From JAGVSZ01 sp035456405 (GTDB lineage: Bacteria; Pseudomonadota; Gammaproteobacteria; Burkholderiales; SG8-39), in the NCBI GenBank assembly GCA_035456405.1, contig DATIDG010000015.1, positions 1 to 64,000 of the forward strand: DNA of 64,000 bases. The letters run 5' to 3'. The translations under genes and the position numbers were made by a program. This document shows positions 24,642 through 32,404 of the stretch, piece after piece; the first letter of the stretch is position 1; the number at the start of each line of letters is the position of its first letter. Under the pieces are notes generated by a model that saw only the letters and a program-made list of their open reading frames with translations, made no database searches and was not told the origin of the DNA.

Positions 24642-25316
24642 ATGCCGCTCGAATCGAAGCTCGACCGACCGAAGAGCCTCACCGACCTCGCGGTGGAGCG
24701 GATCCGCGCCGCGATCGTCGAGGGCGGACTGGCGTTCGGAGAGCAACTCTCGGAGGCCGCGCTCGCGGTGAACCTCGGCATCTCCAAGACGCCGGTCCGC
24801 GAAGCGCTGCTCCGCCTGAAGATGGACGGGCTGGTCGACATCCAGCCGCAGCGCGGCACGTTCGTGTTCACGCTCGACGCGGACGAGGTCAAGGAGCTGA
24901 CCGCCTTCCGCGAGATCATCGAGACGGAGGCGCTCGGACTCGCGATGCGCCGCGACCGTGCCGGCCTGGTCGAGGCGCTCAAGGCGAACCTCGGGCGGAT
25001 GCCCAAGGGAAAGGCGTTCGACCCGCGCCGCGTCCATGCCCTCGACACCGAGTTCCACGAAACCATCGTCAACGCCTGCGGCAACCGGCACCTGATCGCC
25101 GCATACGCTCTGGTCGGTCACCGCATCGAGGCGCTGCGCTACCGGCTCCCGGTCGGCGACGAGCAGGTCGAGCACTGCCAGCAGAACCACGCGCGAATCG
25201 TCGCGCGGATCGCCGAGGGCGACGTGCGCCGCGCCGAGGCGACGCTACGCGAGCACGTCCTGTCGACCGAAGACTCCTACCTCGCAGCGAGCCGCAACCG
25301 CACCGGCGGGCGCTGA
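24642..25316 (+). CDS. GntR/FadR-family transcriptional regulator
   Basis: A 224-aa regulator. The N-terminal winged HTH (about 10-75) includes LGISKTPVREALLRLKMDGLVDIQPQRGTFV. The C-terminal FCD domain (about 85-215) has metal-binding His in DTEFHETIV, GHRIEAL and HARIVARI. It likely senses the transported sugar acid and controls the divergent TRAP operon. An in-frame start at 24588 is possible but would cover the candidate operator. Confidence 0.88.
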   Translation: MPLESKLDRPKSLTDLAVERIRAAIVEGGLAFGEQLSEAALAVNLGISKTPVREALLRLKMDGLVDIQPQRGTFVFTLDADEVKELTAFREIIETEALGLAMRRDRAGLVEALKANLGRMPKGKAFDPRRVHALDTEFHETIVNACGNRHLIAAYALVGHRIEALRYRLPVGDEQVEHCQQNHARIVARIAEGDVRRAEATLREHVLSTEDSYLAASRNRTGGR

Positions 25317-25350
25317 CAGGGTCGCGGCCCACAGCGCCCCTTCGACGTCG

Positions 25351-25416
25351 CTACCGGGGGCGCGTCTGGCTGGACTCCACCATCGGCTCGTCGATCGCAC
25401 AGACGTCGGTGGTCAT
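25351..25416 (-). pseudogene. relic of a second kdgK 5' end
   Basis: A 21-codon reading frame starts with an ATG overlapping the eda stop (ATGA) and ends in TAG. Its product includes IDEPMVESSQTRP, which lines up with IGEPMVEFNQTKP at the start of the kinase encoded at 19102-20028. Homology stops after about 20 residues, and the 3' end of the gntR gene comes in from the other side. It looks like what is left of an eda-kdgK operon after a deletion or rearrangement. Confidence 0.6.
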
Positions 25417-26057
25417 GCCGCCGAAACGGTCGGGTCGAGGAAGCGCCGCGCACCCGCGATCACCCGCGCGATATCGCCGGCCGCCAGCGCCGGCTGGTCG
25501 ATGAGGTTGTTGCCAACGCCGACCAGCGCCGCGCCCGCGGCGAAGTAGCTCTTCAGGTTGTCGAGCGTGACGCCGCCGGTCGGGCAGAGCAGCACGCTCG
25601 GAAACACCGCGTGCAGGGCGCCGAGATGCGCGGGCCCGCCGACCGAGGCCGGGAAGACCTTCACGATGTCGGCGTCCTCGCGGTGCGCTGCCAGGATCTC
25701 GGTCGGCGTGAGCCCTCCGATCAGCGCGGCGCGCCCGGCGTCGTGCGCAACGGCCGCGAGCCCCGGCACGACGCACGGCGACACGAGAAACTGCGCGCCC
25801 GCGTCGACGCAGCGGCGCGCGGCGTCGAGATCGGTGATGGTGCCGGCGCCCACGATCGCGGTCGCGCCGATGCGCGCGTGCAGCTCCGAGATCAGCTCCA
25901 CTGCGCCGGGCGTGGTGAGCGTGATCTCGAATGTGCTGAAGCCCGCCTCGCGGAGGCAATCGACGGCGCGGATCGTCGTTGCGGCCGACCCGAAGCGCAG
26001 CACCGGGACGACGCGCTGGGCGAGGAGGAGATCCCGGATGCGGGCGGGCGTACTCAT
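25413..26057 (-). CDS. eda: KDPG aldolase (2-keto-3-deoxy-6-phosphogluconate aldolase)
   Basis: A 214-aa TIM-barrel class I aldolase. The catalytic Glu is in FEITLTTPGA, the Schiff-base Lys in DIVKVFPAS, and the phosphate-binding region is PTGGVTLDNLKSYFAAGA. It splits KDPG into pyruvate and glyceraldehyde-3-phosphate, downstream of KdgK. The ATG at 26055 (MSTPARIRDLL) fits the family length. It is divergent from the aldehyde dehydrogenase gene. Confidence 0.93.
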   Translation of the reverse strand: MSTPARIRDLLLAQRVVPVLRFGSAATTIRAVDCLREAGFSTFEITLTTPGAVELISELHARIGATAIVGAGTITDLDAARRCVDAGAQFLVSPCVVPGLAAVAHDAGRAALIGGLTPTEILAAHREDADIVKVFPASVGGPAHLGALHAVFPSVLLCPTGGVTLDNLKSYFAAGAALVGVGNNLIDQPALAAGDIARVIAGARRFLDPTVSAA

Positions 26058-26159
26058 CGGCGTGCAGGGATTGTTGCACACCCGCGTACCGGCACAGTCT
26101 CCGGAGTAGAATTTGCCGCCTCCGCGGCGCCCGCCGCACTCCTCTCCCCGGAGATCGCC

Positions 26160-27641
26160 ATGAACGCCCCTGCCGCCCCCGGCTTCGCCCGACTCGAGCT
26201 CAAGGACGCCACGCTTTTCCGCCAGCAGTGCTATGTCGACGGGACGTGGCGCGACGCGGACAGCGGCAAGACGCTCGCCGTCACCAATCCCGCGACCGGC
26301 GAGGTGCTCGGGACCGTCCCGAACATGCGCGCCGCCGAGACCCGCCGCGCGATCGAAGCGGCGAACGCGGCGTGGCCGTCCTGGCGCGCGAGGACGGCCA
26401 AGGAGCGCTCGGTCATCCTGCGGAAGTGGGCTGAGCTGATGATGGCGAACCAGGAGGACCTCGCGATCGTCATGACCGCCGAGCAGGGCAAGCCGCTCAC
26501 CGAGTCGCGCGGCGAGATCGCCTACGCGGCCTCGTTCATCGAATGGTTCGCGGAGGAGGGGCGGCGCGTCTACGGCGACACGATCCCGGGTCATCAGGCC
26601 GACAAGCGCATCGTGGTCATCAAGCAGCCTGTCGGCGTGTGCGCGGCGATCACGCCGTGGAACTTCCCGGCGGCGATGATCACGCGCAAGGTCGGCCCCG
26701 CGCTCGCCGCCGGCTGCACGATGGTCTCGAAGCCCGCGTCCGCGACGCCCTTCTCGGCGCTCGCGCTTGCCGAGCTCGCGGAGCGCGCCGGCGTGCCAAA
26801 GGGCGTGTTCAGCGTCGTGACGGGGGGCGCGCAGGGCGTCGGCGGGGAGATGACCTCGAACCCGCTCGTGCGCAAGGTCACGTTCACCGGCTCGACCGAG
26901 ATCGGCAAGGTGTTGCTCGAGCAGTGCGCGCGCACGGTGAAGAAGACGTCGATGGAGCTCGGCGGCAATGCACCTTTCATCGTGTTCGACGACGCCGACC
27001 TCGACGCTGCTGCGGACGGCGCGATCGCCTCGAAGTACCGCAATGCCGGCCAGACCTGCGTCTGCGCGAACCGCATCCTGGTGCAAGACAAAGTCTACGA
27101 CGCGTTCGCGGCGAAGCTCGCCGAGCGCGTCGCGAAGTTCAAGATCGGCAACGGCCTCGAGCCGGGCATCACGATCGGGCCGCTGATCGACGAGGCGGCG
27201 GTGAGGAAGGTCGAGGAGCACGTCTCGGACGCGGTTGCGAAGGGGGCGAAGGTTGTCACGGGCGGCAAGCGCCATTCGCTCGGTGGGCTGTTCTTCGAGC
27301 CCACGATTCTCGCAAACGTGAACCCGTCGATGAAAGTGACGAAGGAAGAAACCTTCGGTCCGGTCGCGCCGCTCTTCCGGTTTATGGACGAGGCCGAAGC
27401 GATCCGGCTGGCGAACGACACCGAGTTCGGCCTCGCGGCGTACTTCTACGCGCGCGACCTGGGCCGGGTCTGGCGCGTCGCCGAAGGCATCGAGTCGGGC
27501 ATCGTGGGGATCAACACCGGCCTGATCTCCACCGCCGAAGCCCCGTTCGGTGGCGTGAAGGAGTCCGGTCTCGGCCGCGAGGGCTCGAAGTACGGGATCG
27601 AGGAGTTCCTCGAGGTGAAGTACCTCTGCCTGTCGGTCTGA
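26160..27641 (+). CDS. gabD: NAD(P)-dependent succinate/2-oxoglutarate semialdehyde dehydrogenase
   Basis: A 493-aa aldehyde dehydrogenase. TPWNFPAAMITRK is in the cofactor site, the general base Glu is in MELGGNAPFIV, and the catalytic Cys is in NAGQTCVCANR. It closely matches GabD in overall layout. Next to eda and sugar-acid genes, 2,5-dioxopentanoate (2-oxoglutarate semialdehyde) is as likely a substrate as succinate semialdehyde. GGAGATCGCC precedes the ATG. A strong hairpin follows the stop. Confidence 0.88.
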   Translation: MNAPAAPGFARLELKDATLFRQQCYVDGTWRDADSGKTLAVTNPATGEVLGTVPNMRAAETRRAIEAANAAWPSWRARTAKERSVILRKWAELMMANQEDLAIVMTAEQGKPLTESRGEIAYAASFIEWFAEEGRRVYGDTIPGHQADKRIVVIKQPVGVCAAITPWNFPAAMITRKVGPALAAGCTMVSKPASATPFSALALAELAERAGVPKGVFSVVTGGAQGVGGEMTSNPLVRKVTFTGSTEIGKVLLEQCARTVKKTSMELGGNAPFIVFDDADLDAAADGAIASKYRNAGQTCVCANRILVQDKVYDAFAAKLAERVAKFKIGNGLEPGITIGPLIDEAAVRKVEEHVSDAVAKGAKVVTGGKRHSLGGLFFEPTILANVNPSMKVTKEETFGPVAPLFRFMDEAEAIRLANDTEFGLAAYFYARDLGRVWRVAEGIESGIVGINTGLISTAEAPFGGVKESGLGREGSKYGIEEFLEVKYLCLSV

Positions 27642-27660
27642 CGCCGGGCTAAAGCGCGGG

Positions 27661-27684
27661 GACGGCCGGGCATTCCCGGCCGTC
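27661..27684 (+). terminator. hairpin after the aldehyde dehydrogenase gene
   Basis: A perfect 10-bp stem GACGGCCGGG / CCCGGCCGTC with loop CATT begins 19 nt after the stop. It is followed by GTCGTTT, a weak T tract. It is probably an intrinsic terminator. Confidence 0.7.
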
Positions 27685-27710
27685 GTCGTTTCGGGCCGGA
27701 TGCCGCCCGG

Positions 27711-27887
27711 CTACTGGCCGGCTTTCCGCGGCTGCAGCTCGCGCACGTTGGAGGGGTCCCTGGCCCCCGCCTCCAGCTGAAGCCGCACGCGGGCGAACGT
27801 CTTCGCGACGTCCGTGTTCACGGCGGGCGTGTACTTGAACGACTTGGACAGGCAGGAGACGTGCCCCTTGGGTAGCGATGTCTGCAT
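27711..27887 (-). CDS. small conserved-looking protein of unknown function
   Basis: A 58-aa soluble protein. The ATG at 27885 has AGGAGTT six nt upstream, which makes it a credible gene. The sequence carries VSCLSKSFKYTPAVNTDVAKTFARVR, with a basic C-terminus. I believe similar short proteins occur in betaproteobacteria, but I cannot assign a family. Confidence 0.55.
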   Translation of the reverse strand: MQTSLPKGHVSCLSKSFKYTPAVNTDVAKTFARVRLQLEAGARDPSNVRELQPRKAGQ

Positions 27888-28087
27888 GACAACTCCTACG
27901 AGCGCGCCGGAATGCTGGATGCGCTCCAGAGTAGTCGCCCGCCCGGCGCGCGTCATTACACCTTTCGGCCAGGGTCCCGGTCGGCAGGAGCGCCTAGTCC
28001 ACGGCGGACGAAAATTCTGTTATGGGCGAGTCAACCGACGGCGACCCCCCGACGCTAAGCCAAGGTTACGCCTTTGGGAGGAACGCG

Positions 28088-28330
28088 TCAGGGCGTCGTC
28101 TGCGGCGCCGCGACGGTCCTGCCGTCGCGCGTGATGCAGTCGCATGTCGCGTCCCCGAATCTCTCGCGTGCGTACCTGTAGTCGGCGTGTCCCGCCTTGA
28201 GGCACGCCTCGCGGCACTGGCGTCGCCCGTGCGCCGCCAGCGCGAACACGACGAGAGCCGCGACCAGGATGGTCAGCAGGATCGGGACCTTCGCCTGCGA
28301 GAGGTGGCGCCAGAGCCGGGGATGAGGCAT
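28088..28330 (-). CDS. small single-helix membrane protein, Cys-containing
   Basis: An 80-aa protein with one N-terminal membrane helix (about 15-33, VPILLTILVAALVVFALAA) and a short outer domain with four Cys (CREACLKAG, CDC). The function is unknown. It stands alone between intergenic stretches of about 200 nt on each side, in which I see no further gene. Confidence 0.5.
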   Translation of the reverse strand: MPHPRLWRHLSQAKVPILLTILVAALVVFALAAHGRRQCREACLKAGHADYRYARERFGDATCDCITRDGRTVAAPQTTP

Positions 28331-28525
28331 CGAAACGACTGACGTCCTTGCCTGCTGCGATTTTAGCGGACACGGAAAGCAAGACCGTCCGGGGCTCTAC
28401 CCCAAGCGGACGGATGTTGCGTCCGAACGCTCAGCCGCCCAGGTGGAGTTAGTAGCGAGCGCCGTTCGCCTCAGCGCCCGTCCCGTGCAGTGCGGCCGCC
28501 GATCGCAGCGCGCGCTACTGCACCC

Positions 28526-29584
28526 TCAGACCGGAATCTCGAGAAACATCGGGCAGTGATCGGACGCGAAGAGGTCTGCCGTCACCCCGGCGAAACGCTT
28601 GAAGCGGAAATCGATCTTGAGCGGCGCCGGATCGTCGTCCATGCGCTCGAGCTTCGCCTGTTTCGGCAGCGGACCGTCATCGACCTTGGAGACGTCCCGG
28701 AACCCGACGCCGCGCCGCTCGATGGCGAACTCGGCGCCCTGGGTCGCCTTGCTCAGCGCCGGCGAGAGCAGCAGGTAGTCGAACTGCGCGACGGTGCCCG
28801 CGCCCCTGTAATAGTGTGTCCAGCGCTCCTCCGCGGGCAGGCGATCGAGCGGATTCTCCAGGTCGCACTTCGCGACCAGCGGAGCGAGCGGCGCCGCACC
28901 CGGATGATCGTTGAAGTCGCCGACGACCGCGAACAGCCCCTTCTTGTACGCCGCCCCGCGGTAACGCGCCTTGATGATCTCGGCGACCTTCTTCGCCTGG
29001 CGGAGGCGCTTTTCGTTGGCGCGCGCGATCTGCGCCGCGATTCCGGCCGGCGTCTTGGCGTCGGTCATCTTGGACTTGAAGTGGTTGATGAAGAGGCCGA
29101 GCTTCTTCGAGCCGCTCTTGTTCAACGACGCGTGGACCTCGAGGCAGTCGCGCGAGAAGAGCGGTTCGCCCGGCTTGCCGTCCGGCGCGGGCACGTCGAC
29201 GTACGTGCGCACGCCTTCGAAGGGGAAGCGCGACAGGATGCCGACGTCGATCTGCCGGAAATCGCGGCTGTCGATGAGCAGCGCATAGGGGTACTCGGCG
29301 CCGAAGTACCTCTCGTTGAAGTCGCGCAGCGCGATCAGGCTTTCCACCTCCTGCACGCAGAGGATGTCCGGGATCGTCGAGCCGCCGCGCTTCACCGCGC
29401 GCGCCGCCAGCGTGCGCTGCTCGGGCGAGAACACCTCGAAGAGATGCGGCTTGTACTCCGGCAGGTAACCCCACCCGACGTCGTCCACCATGCTCTTGCC
29501 GGAAACGTCGCCGGGATATCTGTTGCCGAACTTGTAACGCAGGAAGAGGTTGTTCGCGTTGAACGTGCAGAGCGTGATCGACAC
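28526..29584 (-). CDS. endonuclease/exonuclease/phosphatase-family protein
   Basis: A 352-aa EEP-fold hydrolase. The family residues are in sequence: LCTFNANNLF (Asn), LCVQEVES (Glu), DSRDFRQIDVGILS, NHFKSK (His), GDFNDHPG (Asp-Asn) and the C-terminal SDHCPMFLE (Asp-His). No signal peptide is visible. The GTG start at 29582 has GGAGGC 5-6 nt upstream. The substrate (nucleic acid or phosphoester) is not defined. Confidence 0.85.
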   Translation of the reverse strand: MSITLCTFNANNLFLRYKFGNRYPGDVSGKSMVDDVGWGYLPEYKPHLFEVFSPEQRTLAARAVKRGGSTIPDILCVQEVESLIALRDFNERYFGAEYPYALLIDSRDFRQIDVGILSRFPFEGVRTYVDVPAPDGKPGEPLFSRDCLEVHASLNKSGSKKLGLFINHFKSKMTDAKTPAGIAAQIARANEKRLRQAKKVAEIIKARYRGAAYKKGLFAVVGDFNDHPGAAPLAPLVAKCDLENPLDRLPAEERWTHYYRGAGTVAQFDYLLLSPALSKATQGAEFAIERRGVGFRDVSKVDDGPLPKQAKLERMDDDPAPLKIDFRFKRFAGVTADLFASDHCPMFLEIPV

Positions 29585-29655
29585 AGGGTCGCCTCCCTTG
29601 GTCTTGGTACAGCCTTCTAGGACACGCGCCCGCGACCGGCAATACGACCGACGAA

Positions 29656-30927
29656 CTAGCCCGGAGACTTGCCCGACTCGCCCGTCGTCACGATCCGCGC
29701 GTTGCGCGCGAAGGTCATGTACGACCAAGCCCAGTCGGCCAGCACCATCAGCCGGTTGCGAAAGCCGATCAGGAAGTAGATGTGGATGAAGAGCCAGAAC
29801 AGCCACGCCGGCAGCCCCCAGAACTTGAACGGTCCGATCACCGCGATGCCCGAGTTGCGGCCGATGGTCGCGAGCGAGCCGTAGTCGCGATAGCGGAAGG
29901 CCTTCGCGGGCGCGCCGCGCAAGCGGGCGAGGATGTTGCGCCCGGCGCAGCGGCCCATCTGCTTCGCGGCAGGCGCGATGCCGGGCACGGTCTTGCCGCC
30001 GCTCGTGACGGTCGCCAGGTCGCCGACGACGAACACTTCCGGATGCCCCGGGACCGAGAGATCCGGCGCCACGGCCACGCGACCGGCGTGATCGAGCGGC
30101 ACTCCGAGCGAGCGTCCGAGCGGTGAACCGGCGATGCCGGCCGCCCACACGACCGTGCCCGCCGCGAGGTGGGTGTCGCCGATCCGCACGCCGCGCGCGT
30201 CGATGCCGGTGACGAACGTGCGCGTGCGCACCTCCACCCCGAGCCGCTCGAGCTGGCGGCACGCCTTGTCGGAGAGATCGGGCGAATAGGTCGGCAGGAC
30301 GCGCTCCGCGCCCTCGATCAGCATGACGTGCGCGGTGCGGGAGTCGATGTGCCTGAACTCGTCCCGCAGCGTGTGCCGCGCGATCTCGGCGAGCGTCCCG
30401 GCAAGCTCGACGCCGGTCGCGCCGCCGCCGACCACGATGAAGTTGAGCAGGCGCCGCTGCGCCGCGAGGTCGGTCTCGCGTTCCGCCCGCTCGTACGCGA
30501 GCAGGATGCGGCGGCGGATTTCCATCGCGTCGTCGAGTGTCTTGAGGCCGGGCGCGAAGGGCGCCCAGTCGTCGTGGCCGAAGTAGCTGTGTGTCGCACC
30601 GGTCGCGACGATGAGGTAATCGTAGGCGAGCGCGGTGCCGTCCTCGAGCAGCACGCGCCGCGCGCCGACGTCGATCGAGCGCGCTTCGGCGAGCAGCGTC
30701 GTGACGTTGCGCTGCCGCCGGAAGATGTGGCGGATCGGCGCGGCGATCGCCACCGAGGCGAGCCCGGCGGTCGCCACCTGATAGAGCAGCGGCTGGAAGA
30801 GGTGATGGTTCGCGCGGTCGATCAGCGTCACCCGCACCGGCGTCCCGGCGAACGCCTTCGCCGCCGCGAGGCCGCCGAAGCCGCATCCGAGGATGACGAC
30901 GTGCGGAAGTGTCGCGTCCTGTGCCAT
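29656..30927 (-). CDS. ndh: type II NADH dehydrogenase (NDH-2)
   Basis: A 423-aa FAD-dependent oxidoreductase with two dinucleotide-binding motifs (VVILGCGFGGLAAAK near the start and FIVVGGGATGVELAG near 165). The FAD C-terminal motif is FVVGDLA, and a C-terminal amphipathic/hydrophobic stretch (LPAWLFWLFIHIYFLIGF) serves for membrane binding. It passes electrons from NADH to quinone without proton pumping. It diverges from the Spy-like gene, with a CpxR-type box between them. Confidence 0.9.
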   Translation of the reverse strand: MAQDATLPHVVILGCGFGGLAAAKAFAGTPVRVTLIDRANHHLFQPLLYQVATAGLASVAIAAPIRHIFRRQRNVTTLLAEARSIDVGARRVLLEDGTALAYDYLIVATGATHSYFGHDDWAPFAPGLKTLDDAMEIRRRILLAYERAERETDLAAQRRLLNFIVVGGGATGVELAGTLAEIARHTLRDEFRHIDSRTAHVMLIEGAERVLPTYSPDLSDKACRQLERLGVEVRTRTFVTGIDARGVRIGDTHLAAGTVVWAAGIAGSPLGRSLGVPLDHAGRVAVAPDLSVPGHPEVFVVGDLATVTSGGKTVPGIAPAAKQMGRCAGRNILARLRGAPAKAFRYRDYGSLATIGRNSGIAVIGPFKFWGLPAWLFWLFIHIYFLIGFRNRLMVLADWAWSYMTFARNARIVTTGESGKSPG

Positions 30928-30940
30928 CGCGACCCGGAGC

Positions 30941-30955
30941 TTTACACAACTTTAC
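30941..30955 (-). promoter_or_regulatory. CpxR-type binding box
   Basis: On the complement the sequence is GTAAA-N5-GTAAA, an exact match to the established CpxR consensus (two GTAAA half-sites one helical turn apart). It lies 13 nt from the ndh start and 89 nt from the start of a Spy/CpxP-like gene, itself next to an OmpR-type two-component pair. A 7-bp inverted repeat TTACACA...TGTGTAA (30942-30948 and 30970-30976) overlaps it. Confidence 0.6.
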
Positions 30956-31044
30956 GCGGTCGAGAAACCTGTGTAACCGCTTGCCTCCAGACTGCGCTCA
31001 TCGCCCGCACGGATGCCGGCGCATCGACCCGAAAGGAACCTGAC

Positions 31045-31596
31045 ATGACCGAACAGACCAAAGAGACGAACCACCCCGACTCCGGCAAGCTCCGCAGCCC
31101 GTGGCGCCGCATTGCGATCGCCACGCTGATCGGCAGCGTCGCGGCAGGCGTCGGCCTGACGGCCTTCGCCCATGGGGGCGGGCCATTCGGCGGCCACCGC
31201 GGCGGCTGGCACATGGGCCCGGGCGGCCAGATGGATCCCGAAGCGATGCAGCGCCGCATCGACGCGAGCGTGCGCTGGATGCTCGCCGACATCAACGCCA
31301 CCGAGGCGCAGAAGCAGAAGATCGCCGAGGTCGTGAGCGCGACTATGAAGGAGATGGCGCCCCTGCGCGAGAAGCACCGCGAGGCGCGCTGGTCGGTCAT
31401 GGAGCTGCTCGCCAAGCCGAACGTCGATCGCGCGGCGATCGAAACGATCCGCGCGCAGCAAATGCAGTCGGCCGATGCGATGTCGAAGCGCTTCGTCCAG
31501 TCGCTCGCCGACGTCGCGGACGTGCTCACCCCCGAGCAGCGCGCGCAGCTCGCCGAGAAGATGAAGCAGCGGCGCGGGCATCGGCAGCGCGGCTAG
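31045..31596 (+). CDS. Spy/CpxP-family periplasmic stress protein
   Basis: A 183-aa protein with an N-terminal membrane or signal segment (about 22-42), a Gly/His-rich stretch (HGGGPFGGHRGGWHMGPGG) that could bind metal, then helices with LTPEQRAQL, the LTxxQ signature of Spy/CpxP. AAGGA precedes the ATG. The family acts as periplasmic chaperone or as inhibitor of its cognate sensor kinase. It sits upstream of, and is probably controlled by, the response regulator gene at 31709. Confidence 0.82.
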   Translation: MTEQTKETNHPDSGKLRSPWRRIAIATLIGSVAAGVGLTAFAHGGGPFGGHRGGWHMGPGGQMDPEAMQRRIDASVRWMLADINATEAQKQKIAEVVSATMKEMAPLREKHREARWSVMELLAKPNVDRAAIETIRAQQMQSADAMSKRFVQSLADVADVLTPEQRAQLAEKMKQRRGHRQRG

Positions 31597-31645
31597 TCCT
31601 CCCCCTACCGTCCGTCGTGACCCCCTCGCGGCGGGCGGCTTCCCC

Positions 31646-31674
31646 CGCCGCGGCCTCCGGGCCGCGGCGTTTTT
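31646..31674 (+). terminator. intrinsic terminator after the Spy-like gene
   Basis: An 8-bp perfect stem CCGCGGCC / GGCCGCGG with loop TCCG is followed by CGTTTTT. It separates the Spy-like gene from the two-component genes. Confidence 0.8.
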
Positions 31675-31708
31675 CCGTTGCCGGGCGCCGGAACGCGATA
31701 ATCGCGCC

Positions 31709-32404
31709 ATGGCCGACCGCATCCTGATGATCGAGGACGACGCGCGGCTCGCCGGCATGGTGCGGGAGTACCTCGCCGAGTCCGGCTTCCGGGTCAGCGT
31801 GCGCGAGACGGCCGCGGACGGACTGGCGGCGCTCGCGCGCGAGCCGTGGGATGCGCTCGTGCTGGACGTGATGCTTCCCGACCTCGACGGCTTCGAGGTG
31901 TGCCGGCGCGTGCGCGCATCCTCCGACGTGCCGATCCTCATGCTCACCGCGCGCGGCGAGCCGACCGACCGCATCGTCGGGCTCGAGCTCGGCGCCGACG
32001 ACTACCTTCCCAAGCCCTTCGAGCCGCGCGAGCTGCTCGCGCGGCTGCGGGCGATCCTGCGCCGGCGCGCCGCGTCCGGAAAGCGCGCTGGAACCCTGCG
32101 CTTCGGGCGGCTCGAGATCGACCGCGACGCGCGCGAGGTGCGCGTCGACGGAGCGGAGCGCGTGCTGACGAGCTACCAGTTCGAGCTGCTCGTCGCCATG
32201 GCCGAGCACGCGGGCAAGGTACTCTCGCGCGAGACTCTGATGGATCTCTTGAAAGGCGTGCCGCTCGAGGCATTCGACCGGTCGATCGACGTGCACATCT
32301 CGCGCATTCGCGCCGCGATCGAGGAGGACCCGAAGCGGCCGCGTCGGATCATCACGGTCCGTGGCGCCGGCTACGTCTTCGCCAAGCTACAGGATGGGGA
32401 TTGA
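31709..32404 (+). CDS. OmpR/CpxR-type response regulator
   Basis: A 231-aa two-domain regulator. The receiver domain has phospho-acceptor Asp53 (LVLDVMLPDLDGF), acidic pocket DD at 10-11, and Lys in DDYLPKPFEPRE. The C-terminal winged helix (about 130-228) has SIDVHISRIRAAIEED and RIITVRGAGYVF. The kinase gene starts inside its stop codon (TGATG). A CpxR-like role is inferred from the Spy-like neighbour and the GTAAA-N5-GTAAA box. Confidence 0.93.
   Translation: MADRILMIEDDARLAGMVREYLAESGFRVSVRETAADGLAALAREPWDALVLDVMLPDLDGFEVCRRVRASSDVPILMLTARGEPTDRIVGLELGADDYLPKPFEPRELLARLRAILRRRAASGKRAGTLRFGRLEIDRDAREVRVDGAERVLTSYQFELLVAMAEHAGKVLSRETLMDLLKGVPLEAFDRSIDVHISRIRAAIEEDPKRPRRIITVRGAGYVFAKLQDGD

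Noticed and set aside
22709..25084. 791-codon leftward open frame across dctM, dctQ and gntR
   Set aside because: It is in the wrong frame of well-supported genes and antisense to gntR. It shows Arg/Pro/Ala-rich shadow composition typical of high-GC DNA.
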